NCBI RefSeq assembly: GCF_022206305.1
Contig: NZ_JAKOIW010000023.1
Span: 1 to 64,000, forward strand
DNA: 64,000 bases
Reading direction: 5' to 3'
From: Gordonia sp. 'Campus'
GTDB taxonomy: Bacteria; Actinomycetota; Actinomycetes; Mycobacteriales; Mycobacteriaceae
Shown here: in pieces, positions 15,964 through 24,169 of the stretch
Position numbering within the stretch: position 1 is the stretch's first letter
Layout: every line of letters starts with the position of its first letter
Notes under the pieces: generated by a model
What the model was told of the DNA's origin: nothing
Database searches by the model: none
What the model saw: the letters and a program-made list of their open reading frames with translations, nothing else
Translations under genes and position numbers: made by a program

Positions 15964-16716
15964 TCACGGTGTTGCAGTCGGCGACGGACTCGTCGTAGCA
16001 GAGGACGGACTGGGAGTCCCCGGGGTCGCGGCCGACGTGACCGTCACTGTCGTTGTTGTCTGCGGAGCTGGATCTGGGTCTTTCTCCGGCAGCTGTGAAA
16101 AATAGAGAGGGGCGATGAGGAGGACTACGGGCACAACGAGGAGCGCCAGGACAGTTTGCCCGGGTGCGGCCTGGACCAACTCGCGCAATTCTCGAAGCCG
16201 AGACACGGTCGCGTCCCCCGTGATCGACACGTCTGTTCCCCAAATGCGGTCTCTCGTCAGCTGCGGACTCGGTAACCCGTTGCAAAGCAGACTGATTGTG
16301 TACGCGCGGTTCGTGGTGAGCAGAATCGGCTTGATGTCGAGGCGAGTGTTGACCAACTCGAAATCGAGCTCACGACCGTCAGCCTCATCCGTAATGTTGA
16401 TCGGCGGCACGCCCAGCTCCAACTGGATCGCAGCGCCAGCGTCAAAGTCGTCACTACGGATGTCCTTGGGCCCGGCATTCATGATCCGAATCGTCACCAC
16501 GTAAGGGTCCAAAAGCCGCGCTCCAGCATAGTTGACCGTGATCTCTTTCGGAGAATGCGAACTGATGATCGCACGGGAGGTTAGGGAAATTCGTAACTGG
16601 TTGCGCCGCTTCTGATAACGAAAGTAGTACACACCAGCACCAAGACCTAGAACTGCAACGACCGTTCCTGCGATGGCGAAGAACGTCCTAAGGGCATCCA
16701 TGTGACGGTTGTACAC
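15964..16716 (-). CDS. Two-span membrane protein
   Basis: A 250-residue protein with an N-terminal membrane span (about 9-32), a large domain (33-195) and a second span (about 196-216), then a Thr/Pro/Ser-rich tail. The middle domain contains YVVTIRIMNAGPKDIRSDDF, suggestive of an immunoglobulin-like fold. The GTG at 16716 and the ATG at 16701 are both possible starts. ACGGT-GTACA-ACCGT, an operator-like inverted repeat, overlaps the GTG region. It is the only minus-strand gene between 13.2 and 20.6 kb, and its function is unknown. Confidence 0.55.
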   Translation of the reverse strand: MYNRHMDALRTFFAIAGTVVAVLGLGAGVYYFRYQKRRNQLRISLTSRAIISSHSPKEITVNYAGARLLDPYVVTIRIMNAGPKDIRSDDFDAGAAIQLELGVPPINITDEADGRELDFELVNTRLDIKPILLTTNRAYTISLLCNGLPSPQLTRDRIWGTDVSITGDATVSRLRELRELVQAAPGQTVLALLVVPVVLLIAPLYFSQLPEKDPDPAPQTTTTVTVTSAATPGTPSPSSATTSPSPTATP

Positions 16717-16747
16717 CGTTGACCACCGTCCAGCAGCCGAAGTCAGC

Positions 16748-17137
16748 GCTGCCGCGACACCAAGCCCTCCCGCGGCCGGCGTCGCTCCCGCACAGTCACC
16801 CCGACTGCCCCGTGCGTCCGGTGTGCCTGCGTCCGGTCGGCCAGCTCGCCTGGCCGCGATCGGTTGCGGTCTTGTCTGCCGGCTGCGCCGTCACCTGATC
16901 GGAGCGGCTACGCCGCACAGTAGGCCCTTCGGGCTGAGTTGGTTTGCGTTGCATCGCCGCATTCTCTTACCTCCACTCCCGTGCCGCAAGGGCCGTGAAA
17001 AACTAATCCGCCCTGCGGGTTTCAGGGCTTCGCCCCGGATGACTTTTTCACTGTGAACACCCCTGCGGCCCACTCGCTTCGGCGAAGAGATTGGCCGGTG
17101 CAAACGCAAACCGGCACTCACAACGGGAGGGGTCACC
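16748..17137 (+). promoter_or_regulatory. A-type foldable leader, copy A1
   Basis: The core at 16986-17066 is shared with A2 and A3. It folds as GAAAAA (16997-17002) with TTTTTC (17044-17049), ATCCG (17006-17010) with CGGAT (17036-17040), and two inner hairpins CCC-TGC-GGG (17011-17019) and GGGC-TTC-GCCC (17025-17035). Compared with A2 and A3, differences fall in hairpin loops and the linker. More hairpins with TNC loops lie upstream (GGC-TGC-GCC, GCGGC-TAC-GCCGC, GCCC-TTC-GGGC). The first 53 bases are repeated at 24119-24169. A 23-codon minus-strand reading frame starts at 16962 after GGAGGTAAGAG. Confidence 0.6.
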
Positions 17138-17368
17138 ATGACCAGCGCCATCACCATTGCCTACCAGCTGTGCAACAGCTGCGCGGTCGCCGTCGCCTAC
17201 GGAGACATGAGCGCGCTCGACACCGAGAGCGTCGCCGAGGTCGTGGCTTTCATGGCCGACCACGGTTACCTGACCCCCGCTGACGACATCGACCCGCCCG
17301 GCTACTGGCTCTGCGAATGCTGCGGCATCGACCAGCTCGGCGCAGGCCGCACCTTCACCCACGACTAG
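17138..17368 (+). CDS. Small cysteine-rich hypothetical protein
   Basis: A 76-residue protein with LCNSCAVAVAYGD near the start and WLCECCGIDQLG near the end, giving four to five cysteines in CxxC-like pairs, so a small zinc-binding fold is plausible. GGGAGGGG lies just upstream of the ATG. It is the first gene after leader A1 and is followed 29 bases later by another small gene, probably an operon. No family recognised. Confidence 0.6.
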   Translation: MTSAITIAYQLCNSCAVAVAYGDMSALDTESVAEVVAFMADHGYLTPADDIDPPGYWLCECCGIDQLGAGRTFTHD

Positions 17369-17397
17369 ACCACTGACCAGCCGAAAGGACACAGAAC

Positions 17398-17676
17398 ATG
17401 AACGCCTGGATCGCCACCAAGGACCCCGCCAAGGTCGAAGCCTTCGCCGACCAGATCGCCCAGCACGAACCGAACCGGATCACCGAGGCCGACGGCGACC
17501 GCGAGTTCGCCGTATGGATGTACGGAGTTGACCGTGTGATCCGCAGGCGCACCAACGGATTCAGCCACCGCGACCTGCCCGATTTCGGCTGGAAAGACGC
17601 CTACAACAACGACCTGGACCCCGCCGTCGCCGCCGCCGACGCGATCGCCCACTGGGAAGAGTTCGGCGACCTCTAG
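17398..17676 (+). CDS. Hypothetical protein, about 92 aa
   Basis: A 92-residue acidic soluble protein (KVEAFADQIAQHEPNRITEAD, FGWKDAYNNDLDPAVAAADAIAHWEEFGDL). No motif recognised. It starts after GAAAGGACACAGAAC and lies in the A1 operon between the cysteine-rich gene and the ParB-like gene. A hairpin follows the stop. Confidence 0.55.
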   Translation: MNAWIATKDPAKVEAFADQIAQHEPNRITEADGDREFAVWMYGVDRVIRRRTNGFSHRDLPDFGWKDAYNNDLDPAVAAADAIAHWEEFGDL

Positions 17677-17718
17677 AGGAGCTTCCGCGTCGCAATCCGG
17701 CACGCGGACAAGAGAAAA

Positions 17719-17743
17719 CCCGGCCAGGGACTAGCTGGCCGGG
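17719..17743 (+). terminator. Hairpin before the ParB-like gene
   Basis: CCCGGCCAG (17719-17727) pairs with CTGGCCGGG (17735-17743). It may attenuate or stop transcription from the two small genes before the ParB-like gene. Confidence 0.45.
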
Positions 17744-17774
17744 GTCTCACCCACCACAGTAAGGGAGAAACCCC

Positions 17775-19370
17775 ATGACGAGCAACACCACCACCGAGAC
17801 CGTCACCGCGACGGGCGAGCTGCGCCACCTCAACCCGGCCGATCTGGTCATCGACACCAACATTCGCACCGAGGCCGAGGCCACCCTGACCGCCGAGTTC
17901 GTCGATTCGATCCGCGACGGCGTGCGCCAACCCATCCTCGCTGTCGAGGTCGACGGGCAGGTGCGGGTGCGCGACGGGCAGCGCCGGACCCTGGCCGCGC
18001 GTAAGAACGCCCCTCCCACCGTTCCGGTCTACGTGGTCCCGGTCGCGACCGACGCCGACGACAAGGCCCTGACGGTGGATCGAATCGTGGAGCAGCTGGC
18101 CAGTTTCGAGCGCGAAGGCCTCCGCAACCGTGACCGCGTGGCCGCGATCGAACAACTCTCGCTCGCCGGGATGTCGGCGACGAAGATCGCCAAGGCCACC
18201 CGCACGAAGAAGAAGGACGTCGACGCCACCCTCGCGCTGGCGAAGTCGGAGACGACCCTGGATTTGATCGAACGGGGCGCCACGCTGACGTTGGAGCAGT
18301 CCGCGACCGTCGCGGCCTACGACCACGACCCCGAAGCGCAGCAATGGCTCCTTGACGCCGCCGCATCCGGTGTGTTCGAGCATCAGGCCAAACTGTTGGC
18401 CGACAACGCCGACCAGCGGGCCGAGGTACTGGCCCAGGTCGCGATCTACACCGCCGACGGCATCGAGACCGTCACCCGCGAACCCGACTACCGGCACACC
18501 CGCGCCCGTCTGGAACGCCTCGTCACCGCCGACGGCACGCCCGCACAGGTCGACGACGTACCGGTCAGCCAGCGCCTCGCCTACGTGTGGGCCGACGTGA
18601 CCGAATGGTGGACCGACGCCGAGGGCAACACCATCGACGAGGACCTGATCGACTGGGACCTCACAGAGGAGGACACCCCCGCCGACGCCCAGCCCGACGA
18701 GGGATTGCACGACCCGCGTGCCCTCACCCGCCACGAAAGCCGGTCGATCGAAACCACCTGGTACGTCAACGAGTTCCGTGACCTCGGGATGAGCTTCCGC
18801 ACCTACAGCGGCAGCACGGCGACCAGCTCGACCACGACCACCCCCGCCGAGGAGGACCCCGCTGAGAAGGAGGCACGCAAGCAGGAACGCCGCCGGGTGC
18901 GGGTGCTCAACGCCGCCAGCCTCACCGCCCGCGAGGTGCGGATCGAGAAGCTGACCGCATGGCTGGCCCGCAAGACCCTCCCGAAGGGCAGCGCCCCGAC
19001 GGTCGCGAAATTCATCGCGACCTCGATGCGCGCCCATCACGACATGTTCGGCGCGAACAGCAGCCAAGGCAACGCCGCCGAGATCGCGGCCACGATCCTC
19101 GGCGGCGACCCCGCCGAATTGATCGAGCAGGCCACCACCGCCGACCGCGCCCAGATCATCGGACTCGGCATCGCCCTGGCATCGCGGGAAGCGCACATGT
19201 GGAAAGACGCATGGCGCAACGTCGGTGACCGCCACTACCTCGGCGGCAGCCAGGTCAGCGCCCGCGCTGGCTACCTGCACTTCCTCGTCGAGGTGACCGG
19301 CTACACCCTCTCCGACGTCGAGCAGGTCATCGCCGGTGACAAACAGGCAGCCGACGTGCCACTCGACTAG
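17775..19370 (+). CDS. ParB/sulfiredoxin-like domain protein
   Basis: A 531-residue protein. Residues about 12-100 form a ParB N-terminal domain (HLNPADLVIDTNIR, SIRDGVRQPILAV, VRVRDGQRRTLAARK, the GxRR nucleotide-binding box), followed by an HTH region (NRDRVAAIEQLSLAGMSATKIAKATRTKKKDV). A Ser/Thr/Glu-rich linker near 355-385 leads to an unrecognised helical C-terminal domain. There is no ParA partner, so it is probably not a partition protein; ParB-like proteins of this kind are common in conjugative leading regions. GTAAGGGAGAAACCCC before the ATG supports the start. Confidence 0.85.
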   Translation: MTSNTTTETVTATGELRHLNPADLVIDTNIRTEAEATLTAEFVDSIRDGVRQPILAVEVDGQVRVRDGQRRTLAARKNAPPTVPVYVVPVATDADDKALTVDRIVEQLASFEREGLRNRDRVAAIEQLSLAGMSATKIAKATRTKKKDVDATLALAKSETTLDLIERGATLTLEQSATVAAYDHDPEAQQWLLDAAASGVFEHQAKLLADNADQRAEVLAQVAIYTADGIETVTREPDYRHTRARLERLVTADGTPAQVDDVPVSQRLAYVWADVTEWWTDAEGNTIDEDLIDWDLTEEDTPADAQPDEGLHDPRALTRHESRSIETTWYVNEFRDLGMSFRTYSGSTATSSTTTTPAEEDPAEKEARKQERRRVRVLNAASLTAREVRIEKLTAWLARKTLPKGSAPTVAKFIATSMRAHHDMFGANSSQGNAAEIAATILGGDPAELIEQATTADRAQIIGLGIALASREAHMWKDAWRNVGDRHYLGGSQVSARAGYLHFLVEVTGYTLSDVEQVIAGDKQAADVPLD

Positions 19371-19379
19371 ACCAGCTGT

Positions 19380-19417
19380 GCGGTGGGCCGCGAACCTTCA
19401 CGGTCGCGGCCCACCGC
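19380..19417 (+). terminator. Perfect 14-bp hairpin terminator
   Basis: GCGGTGGGCCGCGA (19380-19393) pairs with TCGCGGCCCACCGC (19404-19417), nine bases after the ParB-like stop. Confidence 0.7.
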
Positions 19418-19455
19418 CCCGGCCACGCTCACACCCGCCACCTCGAGGAAACATC

Positions 19456-19812
19456 GTGACCATCACCGGCGAACTGTTCCCCCGCTGCGCCCTCCCCGGC
19501 TGCGCCAACCCCACCGATACCCAAGGCCACCCCTGCGGACAGTGCCGCCGCGACTTCGGACCCATGCTGCGCCACAACCCCGACGGCCAGCCGATGGCCG
19601 CCGACGCCCAAACCGCCCGCGACCACGACGTCGCCCTGGCCTACCGCGCCCAGGAACAACTACGCATCGACGCCGCCGAACAACGCATCGCGCTCCAGGC
19701 CGGCGAACAGGAGAAGCCCGGACAGACCTGCTGGCTGTGCGAGGAACGCCGAAAGTGCGCCCTCATCAACGGGCAGTGGGAATGCCGAACCTGCCGACAG
19801 ATTCCCGGCTGA
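19456..19812 (+). CDS. Zinc-ribbon-like small protein
   Basis: A 118-residue protein from the GTG at 19456 (CGAGGAAACATC upstream). It has two cysteine clusters: CALPGCANPTDTQGHPCGQC (about residues 12-31) and CWLCEERRKC...WECRTC near the C-terminus, each suited to bind zinc. The middle is helical. A longer in-frame extension upstream is arginine/proline-rich and not credible. Probably a nucleic-acid- or protein-binding factor of the leading region; the exact role is unknown. Confidence 0.65.
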   Translation: MTITGELFPRCALPGCANPTDTQGHPCGQCRRDFGPMLRHNPDGQPMAADAQTARDHDVALAYRAQEQLRIDAAEQRIALQAGEQEKPGQTCWLCEERRKCALINGQWECRTCRQIPG

Positions 19813-19825
19813 CCGACCAGCCCGA

Positions 19826-20193
19826 GGGGCACAGCGGAGCGACCTGACGGCCGCACAGCGTTGTCCCGGCCCGGTGGCTCCGCTGCGCTCCACCCCCGAC
19901 CCGGGGAGATTCGACTTGGGTGGGTGGTCACCTATTGCGCGCGCACGTCGACCAAGTGTGACCGACCGGGGGCCCGAACTGTCAACCCACACCAGGCGGC
20001 TACCGCCCGTTCTCCGCTACGCTCCGCCCGTGCGCTCCAACCACTTTCGATAACCCGCACTCGCTGCGCTCGCAACCGAAAGTGGCTTCCGGCGCGCCTG
20101 CCTCTACGGGGTTGACAGCCCACCCTCGTCCGGTCAGCACAGGTCTCTCGACGTCCGCCACACCGGCCCGGACCACAACGAAGGGACTTCCTC
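19826..20193 (+). promoter_or_regulatory. B-type foldable leader, copy B1
   Basis: Shared at high identity with B2. A ten-base stem CTGTCAACCC (19979-19988) with GGGTTGACAG (20109-20118) encloses several hairpins, including CCACTTTCG (20041-20049) with CGAAAGTGG (20077-20085). The -35-like TTGACA is part of the closing stem. GGGTGGG near 19918 can also pair with CCCACCC at 20119-20125. Relative to B2 the stem of the CCACTTTC hairpin is kept while its loop differs in length and sequence. Confidence 0.6.
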
Positions 20194-20565
20194 ATGGACT
20201 ACATCGCTCACACCGTCGACACCGCCGCCGCCGTCGGCAGCCCCGCCGATCTGCTCTGGGCCGCCGCCGACCTCGTCGCCACCAACCCCGAGACCGCCGA
20301 CCCCATCCACGACGCCGGCCTGCACCTCATCGCCGCCGGCCGAACCACGGCCCGCCGGGCCGGGGCAGCCCGCGAGCTCGCCACGATGATCGCCGAGAGC
20401 CGCCACCCCGACCTGGCAGCCACCATCACCGGCGACGACACCGACTGGGCCGCCTGGCAGCGGGTACTCACCGAGCCCTGGCCCATCCTCGCCGATGCGG
20501 CCGCCTTCGCCGCCAAGCTCGGCGGACTCGAAGGCCAGATCACCCCGGGACGCTGGATCGCCTGA
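20194..20565 (+). CDS. Alanine-rich hypothetical protein behind leader B1
   Basis: A 123-residue, largely helical acidic protein (SPADLLWAAADLVATNPETADPIHDAGLHLIAAGRTTARRAGAARELATMI) ending GQITPGRWIA. No signal, membrane span or known domain. GAAGGGACTTCCTC precedes the ATG. It is a single-gene unit between leader B1 and the hairpin at 20577-20607. Unrecognised. Confidence 0.6.
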   Translation: MDYIAHTVDTAAAVGSPADLLWAAADLVATNPETADPIHDAGLHLIAAGRTTARRAGAARELATMIAESRHPDLAATITGDDTDWAAWQRVLTEPWPILADAAAFAAKLGGLEGQITPGRWIA

Positions 20566-20576
20566 CCGGGCAGCGG

Positions 20577-20607
20577 GCCGGGGTCGCCACACCACGGCGG
20601 CCCCGGC
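20577..20607 (+). terminator. Terminator-like hairpin
   Basis: GCCGGGGTCGCC (20577-20588) and GGCGGCCCCGGC (20596-20607) pair with one G-T mismatch, just after the stop at 20565. It also lies past the end of the convergent minus-strand gene at 20623. Confidence 0.6.
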
Positions 20608-20622
20608 TCGGCGTCTGTGCCG

Positions 20623-21132
20623 TCACGAGTGATCGGTGTCGGCGCGCCTGCGAATGCGGCGCCGACCACGATCGGCCGCACGGAACACCCGCAACGGCTT
20701 GCGAACGCTCTCCACAAGATCGAAGGTGGTCCCGGTGCGTTCGGCCATGTGCCAGTCGATGTTCCACTCGCTGTCGAGGACCATCATGCGGCCCACCGCT
20801 CGGTCTTCGTCGCCGGACTGATAGGCGTCCTCGCACACCTGACACAGCGCCCACCAACTACCCAGAGTGTGGCCCTTGCCGTACTTGCGGAACCTCGTCT
20901 CGTCCGGGTCCATCGTGTGGAGCCACACCGGTCTCTCGCGCCCGCAGAACGAGCACAACGGATACTCGTCGTCGTCGACGTCGAGCGATTCGTCAGCTGG
21001 GCTACCCACAACCGTCACGGTAACCGGCGCGAGCGCCGACGGTGCTGCCTCTGGCGGCTGCGCCGCCACCTGATCGGAAGCGGCTACGCCGCACCCCAAC
21101 CGGATCGGGGTTGCTTTGCTGACCCCCACCAT
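20623..21132 (-). CDS. CxxC hypothetical protein starting inside leader A2
   Basis: A 169-residue protein with YPLCSFCGRERPVWLHTM and WALCQVCEDAYQSGDEDRAVGRMM, two CxxC pairs likely binding zinc. The ATG at 21132 is supported by AGAGGTAAGACA; GTG codons at 21018 and 21009 would skip a low-complexity N-terminus. The first ~35 codons overlap the upstream hairpins of leader A2, and the equivalent spot in A1 has a similar SD and ATG leading only to 23 codons. So this divergent start seems part of the repeated element. Unknown function. Confidence 0.55.
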   Translation of the reverse strand: MVGVSKATPIRLGCGVAASDQVAAQPPEAAPSALAPVTVTVVGSPADESLDVDDDEYPLCSFCGRERPVWLHTMDPDETRFRKYGKGHTLGSWWALCQVCEDAYQSGDEDRAVGRMMVLDSEWNIDWHMAERTGTTFDLVESVRKPLRVFRAADRGRRRIRRRADTDHS

Positions 21133-21321
21133 TGTCTTACCTCTGGTCGGCACGGCGGCAAGGGCCGCGAAAAACTAATCCGCCCTACGGGTTTGCAGGG
21201 CTGCGCCCCGGATGACTTTTTCACTGTGAACACCCTTGCCCCGACCTCCCGCCGGCGAAGACATGGCAGGTGTCACGCAAAGCACCGGCCCGCCGAGGCC
21301 GACACCAGAGAGGCATCCACC
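21050..21321 (+). promoter_or_regulatory. A-type foldable leader, copy A2
   Basis: The core at 21157-21240 is closed by GGCAAGGG (21157-21164) with CCCTTGCC (21233-21240). Inside are GAAAAA/TTTTTC, ATCCG/CGGAT and hairpins CCC-TAC-GGG and GGGC-TGC-GCCC. Upstream are GGCGGC-TGC-GCCGCC (21053-21067) and GCGGC-TAC-GCCGC (21080-21092). The core differs from A3 at very few bases and from A1 mainly in loops. It precedes the ArdC-like gene, whose ribosome site is AGAGAGGCATCC. Confidence 0.6.
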
Positions 21322-22263
21322 ATGGCCCGTACCGCCACCATCAGCCGCGAACAGCGAGCCGCCGCACGCCGCGAACTCGCCGCCGAGCTGCACGCGACCA
21401 TCACCGACAAGGTCGCCGCACTCACCGGTACCGACGAGTGGGCCGCGTTCCTCGACTACGCCACCAAGTTCCACGCCTACAGCCTCAACAACCTGCTACT
21501 GATCATCGCCCAGCGCCCCGACGCCTCCCAGGTCGCCGGGTACAACAAATGGCTCGAACTCGGACGCCACGTCCGCAAGGGAGAAAAGGCGATCCGGATC
21601 CGCGGATTCAGTTCCCGCAAGATCACCGACACCGACGCCGAGACCGGCGACGAAACCGAACGCAAGATCGCCACCTACCCGATCCTGTCCGTGTTCGACA
21701 TCGCCCAGACCGACCCCATCACCGAGGTCACCGACTGGATGCGTAAGAAGAACCCCAAGGCCCGAGTCTGGGTCGACCTCGCCCGCCCCGCCCACACCCT
21801 CATCGGTGACGATCCCGCCGACATCTACAGCCGCACCGTCGACTACATCACCGCCCAGGGCTGGACCGTCAGCCGCGAACAGATCCCCGAGACCGGCACC
21901 AACGGGTACACCACCACCGACGGAACCCGCCGTATCGTCATCGCCGCCGACCTCACCGACGCCCAGGCCGCCAAGACCGTGCTGCACGAGACCGCCCACG
22001 CCCTCATGCACGCCGACATCGACACCGCCGACTACATCGCCCACCGCGGCCGCTGCGAAGTCGAAGCCGAATCCGTCGCCTACGTCGCCGCCGGAATGCT
22101 CGGAGTCGACACCAGCGACTTCAGCATCGGCTACATCGCCGGATGGGCCGAAGGCAACACCGAGGTTATCGCCGACACCGCCACACGCGTCCTGACCACC
22201 GCCCGACAGATCGCCGCAGCACTCGACCCCGACACCCTCACCGACACCGAAGACGCCGCCTAA
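21322..22263 (+). CDS. ardC: ArdC-like antirestriction protein
   Basis: A 313-residue protein with the ArdC layout: an N-terminal DUF1738-type ssDNA-binding domain (about 15-125; FLDYATKFHAYSLNNLLLIIAQRPDASQVAGYNKW, then VRKGEKAIRIRG) and a C-terminal zincin domain with HETAH at residues 222-226 and downstream E in CEVEAESVAYV. ArdC proteins protect incoming plasmid DNA in the recipient from restriction and coat single strands. It sits directly behind leader A2, the position expected of an early-expressed leading-region gene, and ends in a GC hairpin. Confidence 0.88.
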   Translation: MARTATISREQRAAARRELAAELHATITDKVAALTGTDEWAAFLDYATKFHAYSLNNLLLIIAQRPDASQVAGYNKWLELGRHVRKGEKAIRIRGFSSRKITDTDAETGDETERKIATYPILSVFDIAQTDPITEVTDWMRKKNPKARVWVDLARPAHTLIGDDPADIYSRTVDYITAQGWTVSREQIPETGTNGYTTTDGTRRIVIAADLTDAQAAKTVLHETAHALMHADIDTADYIAHRGRCEVEAESVAYVAAGMLGVDTSDFSIGYIAGWAEGNTEVIADTATRVLTTARQIAAALDPDTLTDTEDAA

Positions 22264-22273
22264 CCCGAACACC

Positions 22274-22296
22274 GGGGCCGCCCGCTCGGCGGCCCC
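22274..22296 (+). terminator. Terminator-like hairpin after ardC
   Basis: GGGGCCGCC (22274-22282) pairs with GGCGGCCCC (22288-22296) around CGCTC, ten bases after the stop. Confidence 0.6.
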
Positions 22297-22303
22297 AGCC
22301 GGG

Positions 22304-22666
22304 AGGCACAGCGGACCGGCCTGACGGCCGCACAGCACCATCCGGTGGTGGCCGGCGACTCCGCTACGCTCCGCACCGGCCACCACCGGGAATCAAAAAC
22401 CTACTCAGGTGGGTGGTCACCACAGCAGCGCGCACGTCGACCAAGTGTGACCGACCGGGGGCCCGAGCCGCCAACCCACACCAGGCGGCTATCGCCCGTT
22501 CTCCGCTGCGCTCCGCCCGTGCGCTCCAACCACTTTCACTCGCTACGCTCGTGAGACGAAAGTGGCTTCCGGCGCGCCTGCCTCTTCGGGGTTGACAGCC
22601 CACCCTCGTCCGGTCAGCAGGTCTCTCGACGTTCGCAACCCTGCGAACCCAATCGAAGGAGTCACC
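22304..22666 (+). promoter_or_regulatory. B-type foldable leader, copy B2
   Basis: Long repeat of B1. It adds a perfect 14-bp hairpin, CCGGTGGTGGCCGG (22342-22355) with CCGGCCACCACCGG (22376-22389). The CCACTTTC/GAAAGTGG hairpin (22530-22537 with 22558-22565) keeps its stem but has a different loop from B1. CAACCC can pair with GGGTTG next to the TTGACA-like hexamer. GAAGGAGTCACC precedes the ATG at 22667. Confidence 0.6.
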
Positions 22667-22924
22667 ATGGCTTGGACCATCACCAACATCAACGTCACCC
22701 CGGCGGCCCGCGAGATCGTCCGAGCCACCAACATCCTTGACAGCGCCAGCACCGACAACCCGCCGGCACTCATCGACATCGCCAACATGCTCGACCTCAA
22801 AATGTCCGACTGGGCTCTCGGACTCGCCGAACTCCTCACCAACGGCCACGCCATCATCGTCGCCGACGACGACAACCGCGAATGCCTCATCCTCACCACC
22901 ACACCCATCTACGGCACGGCCTAA
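22667..22924 (+). CDS. Small hypothetical protein behind leader B2
   Basis: An 85-residue soluble protein (ITNINVTPAAREIVRATNILDSAS, LIDIANMLDLKMSDWALGLAELLTNGHAIIVADDDNRECLILTT). The pattern suggests two helices followed by a small beta sheet. No family recognised. It is flanked by leader B2 and a strong hairpin, so it is a single-gene unit. Confidence 0.6.
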   Translation: MAWTITNINVTPAAREIVRATNILDSASTDNPPALIDIANMLDLKMSDWALGLAELLTNGHAIIVADDDNRECLILTTTPIYGTA

Positions 22925-22935
22925 CGGCCGCGCCC

Positions 22936-22959
22936 GACCAGGCCCAGCAGGGCCTGGTC
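22936..22959 (+). terminator. Perfect 10-bp hairpin
   Basis: GACCAGGCCC (22936-22945) and GGGCCTGGTC (22950-22959) around AGCA, between two plus-strand genes. Confidence 0.6.
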
Positions 22960-23000
22960 CGACTACTCTTCGATCGAACGAAGGAGTGCAAGGAGTGCCC

Positions 23001-24116
23001 ATGAGGAAAACACAGTGGATCGCCGCCGTCGCCGGCGCCGGCGGCGGCGCCGCCGTCATCTACGCGATCCCTCCGGTGCTCTACTCCTGCCTCGCGGACG
23101 ATGAAAACTGGGGCGAGTTCTTCAAAGCCGCGGCCCCAGCCTACGGCGCGACGACGGCCGGCCTCCTCGCTGTCGCCGCCGCCTCCCTCGCACTCCACAA
23201 CGGCCGGCAAGACCGAAAAGCCCGCCAGATCGTCGACGACCGCGGACACAACGCTGAATCGATCCGAGAACTCCGCTCGCGCTACACCACAGCCGTCGAA
23301 CAGCTTGCAGACACTCGAACCACCATCAGCCAAGCGGGCGTCTATGCGATAGCGGCCATCGCTGACGACTGGCTGCGCATCAACCTCCCCGACACGCTCC
23401 AAATCAACACCAAGGCCGAAGCGCAGACCTGCATCAACGTCCTAACCGCGTACCTTCGCCAGCAACATCCCAATTTCGACCACGACGACATCGAATACCG
23501 CCACGAAGGACAAGTAGATCAAGTAATCCGCGACACAATTCTACGAACCATCGTGGAACACTTACGCCCCGGCCACGACGGGCAATCGTGGACAGAGCTG
23601 ACCTTCGATCTTAACGGCGCAACGTTGCACAATGTGAACTTCGAGGACTGTGTCTTTAAGGGAGCGGCGAACTTCGGCGCGTCGAGGTTCTACGGCAGAA
23701 GGACGGCGTTCTCGAATGTGCGTTTCAATGGAGCTGCGATCTTCGCGCAGGCCCAATTCTTCGGGAACAACACCGAATTCGCTTTTGCGCAGTTCTGCAC
23801 AGGCGCAAACTTTGAGGGTGCCAAGTTCCGTAGCGCCGACAAAACTCTCTTCGACTTCGCCGTGTTCGGGGCAATAACATCATTCGCGGACGCAGCGTTT
23901 TACAGCAACGAGACCCACTTTGGCGACGCTGACTTCGGCAGCCCCGTAACTTTTAAGAATGCGATATTTGGTGGGGAGTTGGTCTCGTTCGAATCGCCGG
24001 TCAATTGGAAGAATGTAATCTTTGACTGGAATGATGACGTCCAGTGGAAACCGCCCAACGTAGTCCCGAAATTGTGGCCGCCCCAGGTCGCCAAGATCGA
24101 CCCAGCCAAAGAGTAG
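23001..24116 (+). CDS. Membrane-anchored pentapeptide-repeat protein
   Basis: A 371-residue protein with two hydrophobic segments near the N-terminus (about 7-30 and 48-68), a helical region and C-terminal pentapeptide repeats (about 205-345: NVNFEDCVFKGAANFGASRF, NVRFNGAAIFAQAQF, GANFEGAKF, ADAAFYSNETHFGDADF). Pentapeptide repeats form a right-handed beta helix; roles range from DNA mimicry to membrane sensing. AAGGAGTGC occurs twice before the ATG. Base use is lower in GC in the repeat part than in neighbours, hinting at separate origin. Confidence 0.75.
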   Translation: MRKTQWIAAVAGAGGGAAVIYAIPPVLYSCLADDENWGEFFKAAAPAYGATTAGLLAVAAASLALHNGRQDRKARQIVDDRGHNAESIRELRSRYTTAVEQLADTRTTISQAGVYAIAAIADDWLRINLPDTLQINTKAEAQTCINVLTAYLRQQHPNFDHDDIEYRHEGQVDQVIRDTILRTIVEHLRPGHDGQSWTELTFDLNGATLHNVNFEDCVFKGAANFGASRFYGRRTAFSNVRFNGAAIFAQAQFFGNNTEFAFAQFCTGANFEGAKFRSADKTLFDFAVFGAITSFADAAFYSNETHFGDADFGSPVTFKNAIFGGELVSFESPVNWKNVIFDWNDDVQWKPPNVVPKLWPPQVAKIDPAKE

Positions 24117-24118
24117 AG

Positions 24119-24169
24119 CTACCGCGACACCAAGCCCTCCCGGACCCGCGTCGCTCCCGCACAATCACC
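24119..24169 (+). promoter_or_regulatory. Left part of a split A-type leader (A4)
   Basis: Fifty-one bases match the beginning of A1 (16748-16800): CCGCGACACCAAGCCCTCCC and GTCGCTCCCGCACA blocks are shared. The similarity stops at 24169 and continues at 30082, on the far side of the cargo segment. Confidence 0.55.

Noticed and set aside
17673-19280. Long open frame antisense to the ParB-like gene
   Set aside because: Glycine/valine/arginine-rich shadow of a high-GC gene on the other strand; no ribosome site and no domain.
17775-19370. ParB of a partition system
   Set aside because: No ParA gene and no parS-like repeats nearby; the long unrelated C-terminus and position favour a leading-region role.
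21496-22386. Long open frame antisense to the ArdC-like gene
   Set aside because: Repetitive Gly/Val composition typical of an antisense shadow; ArdC motifs are on the plus strand.
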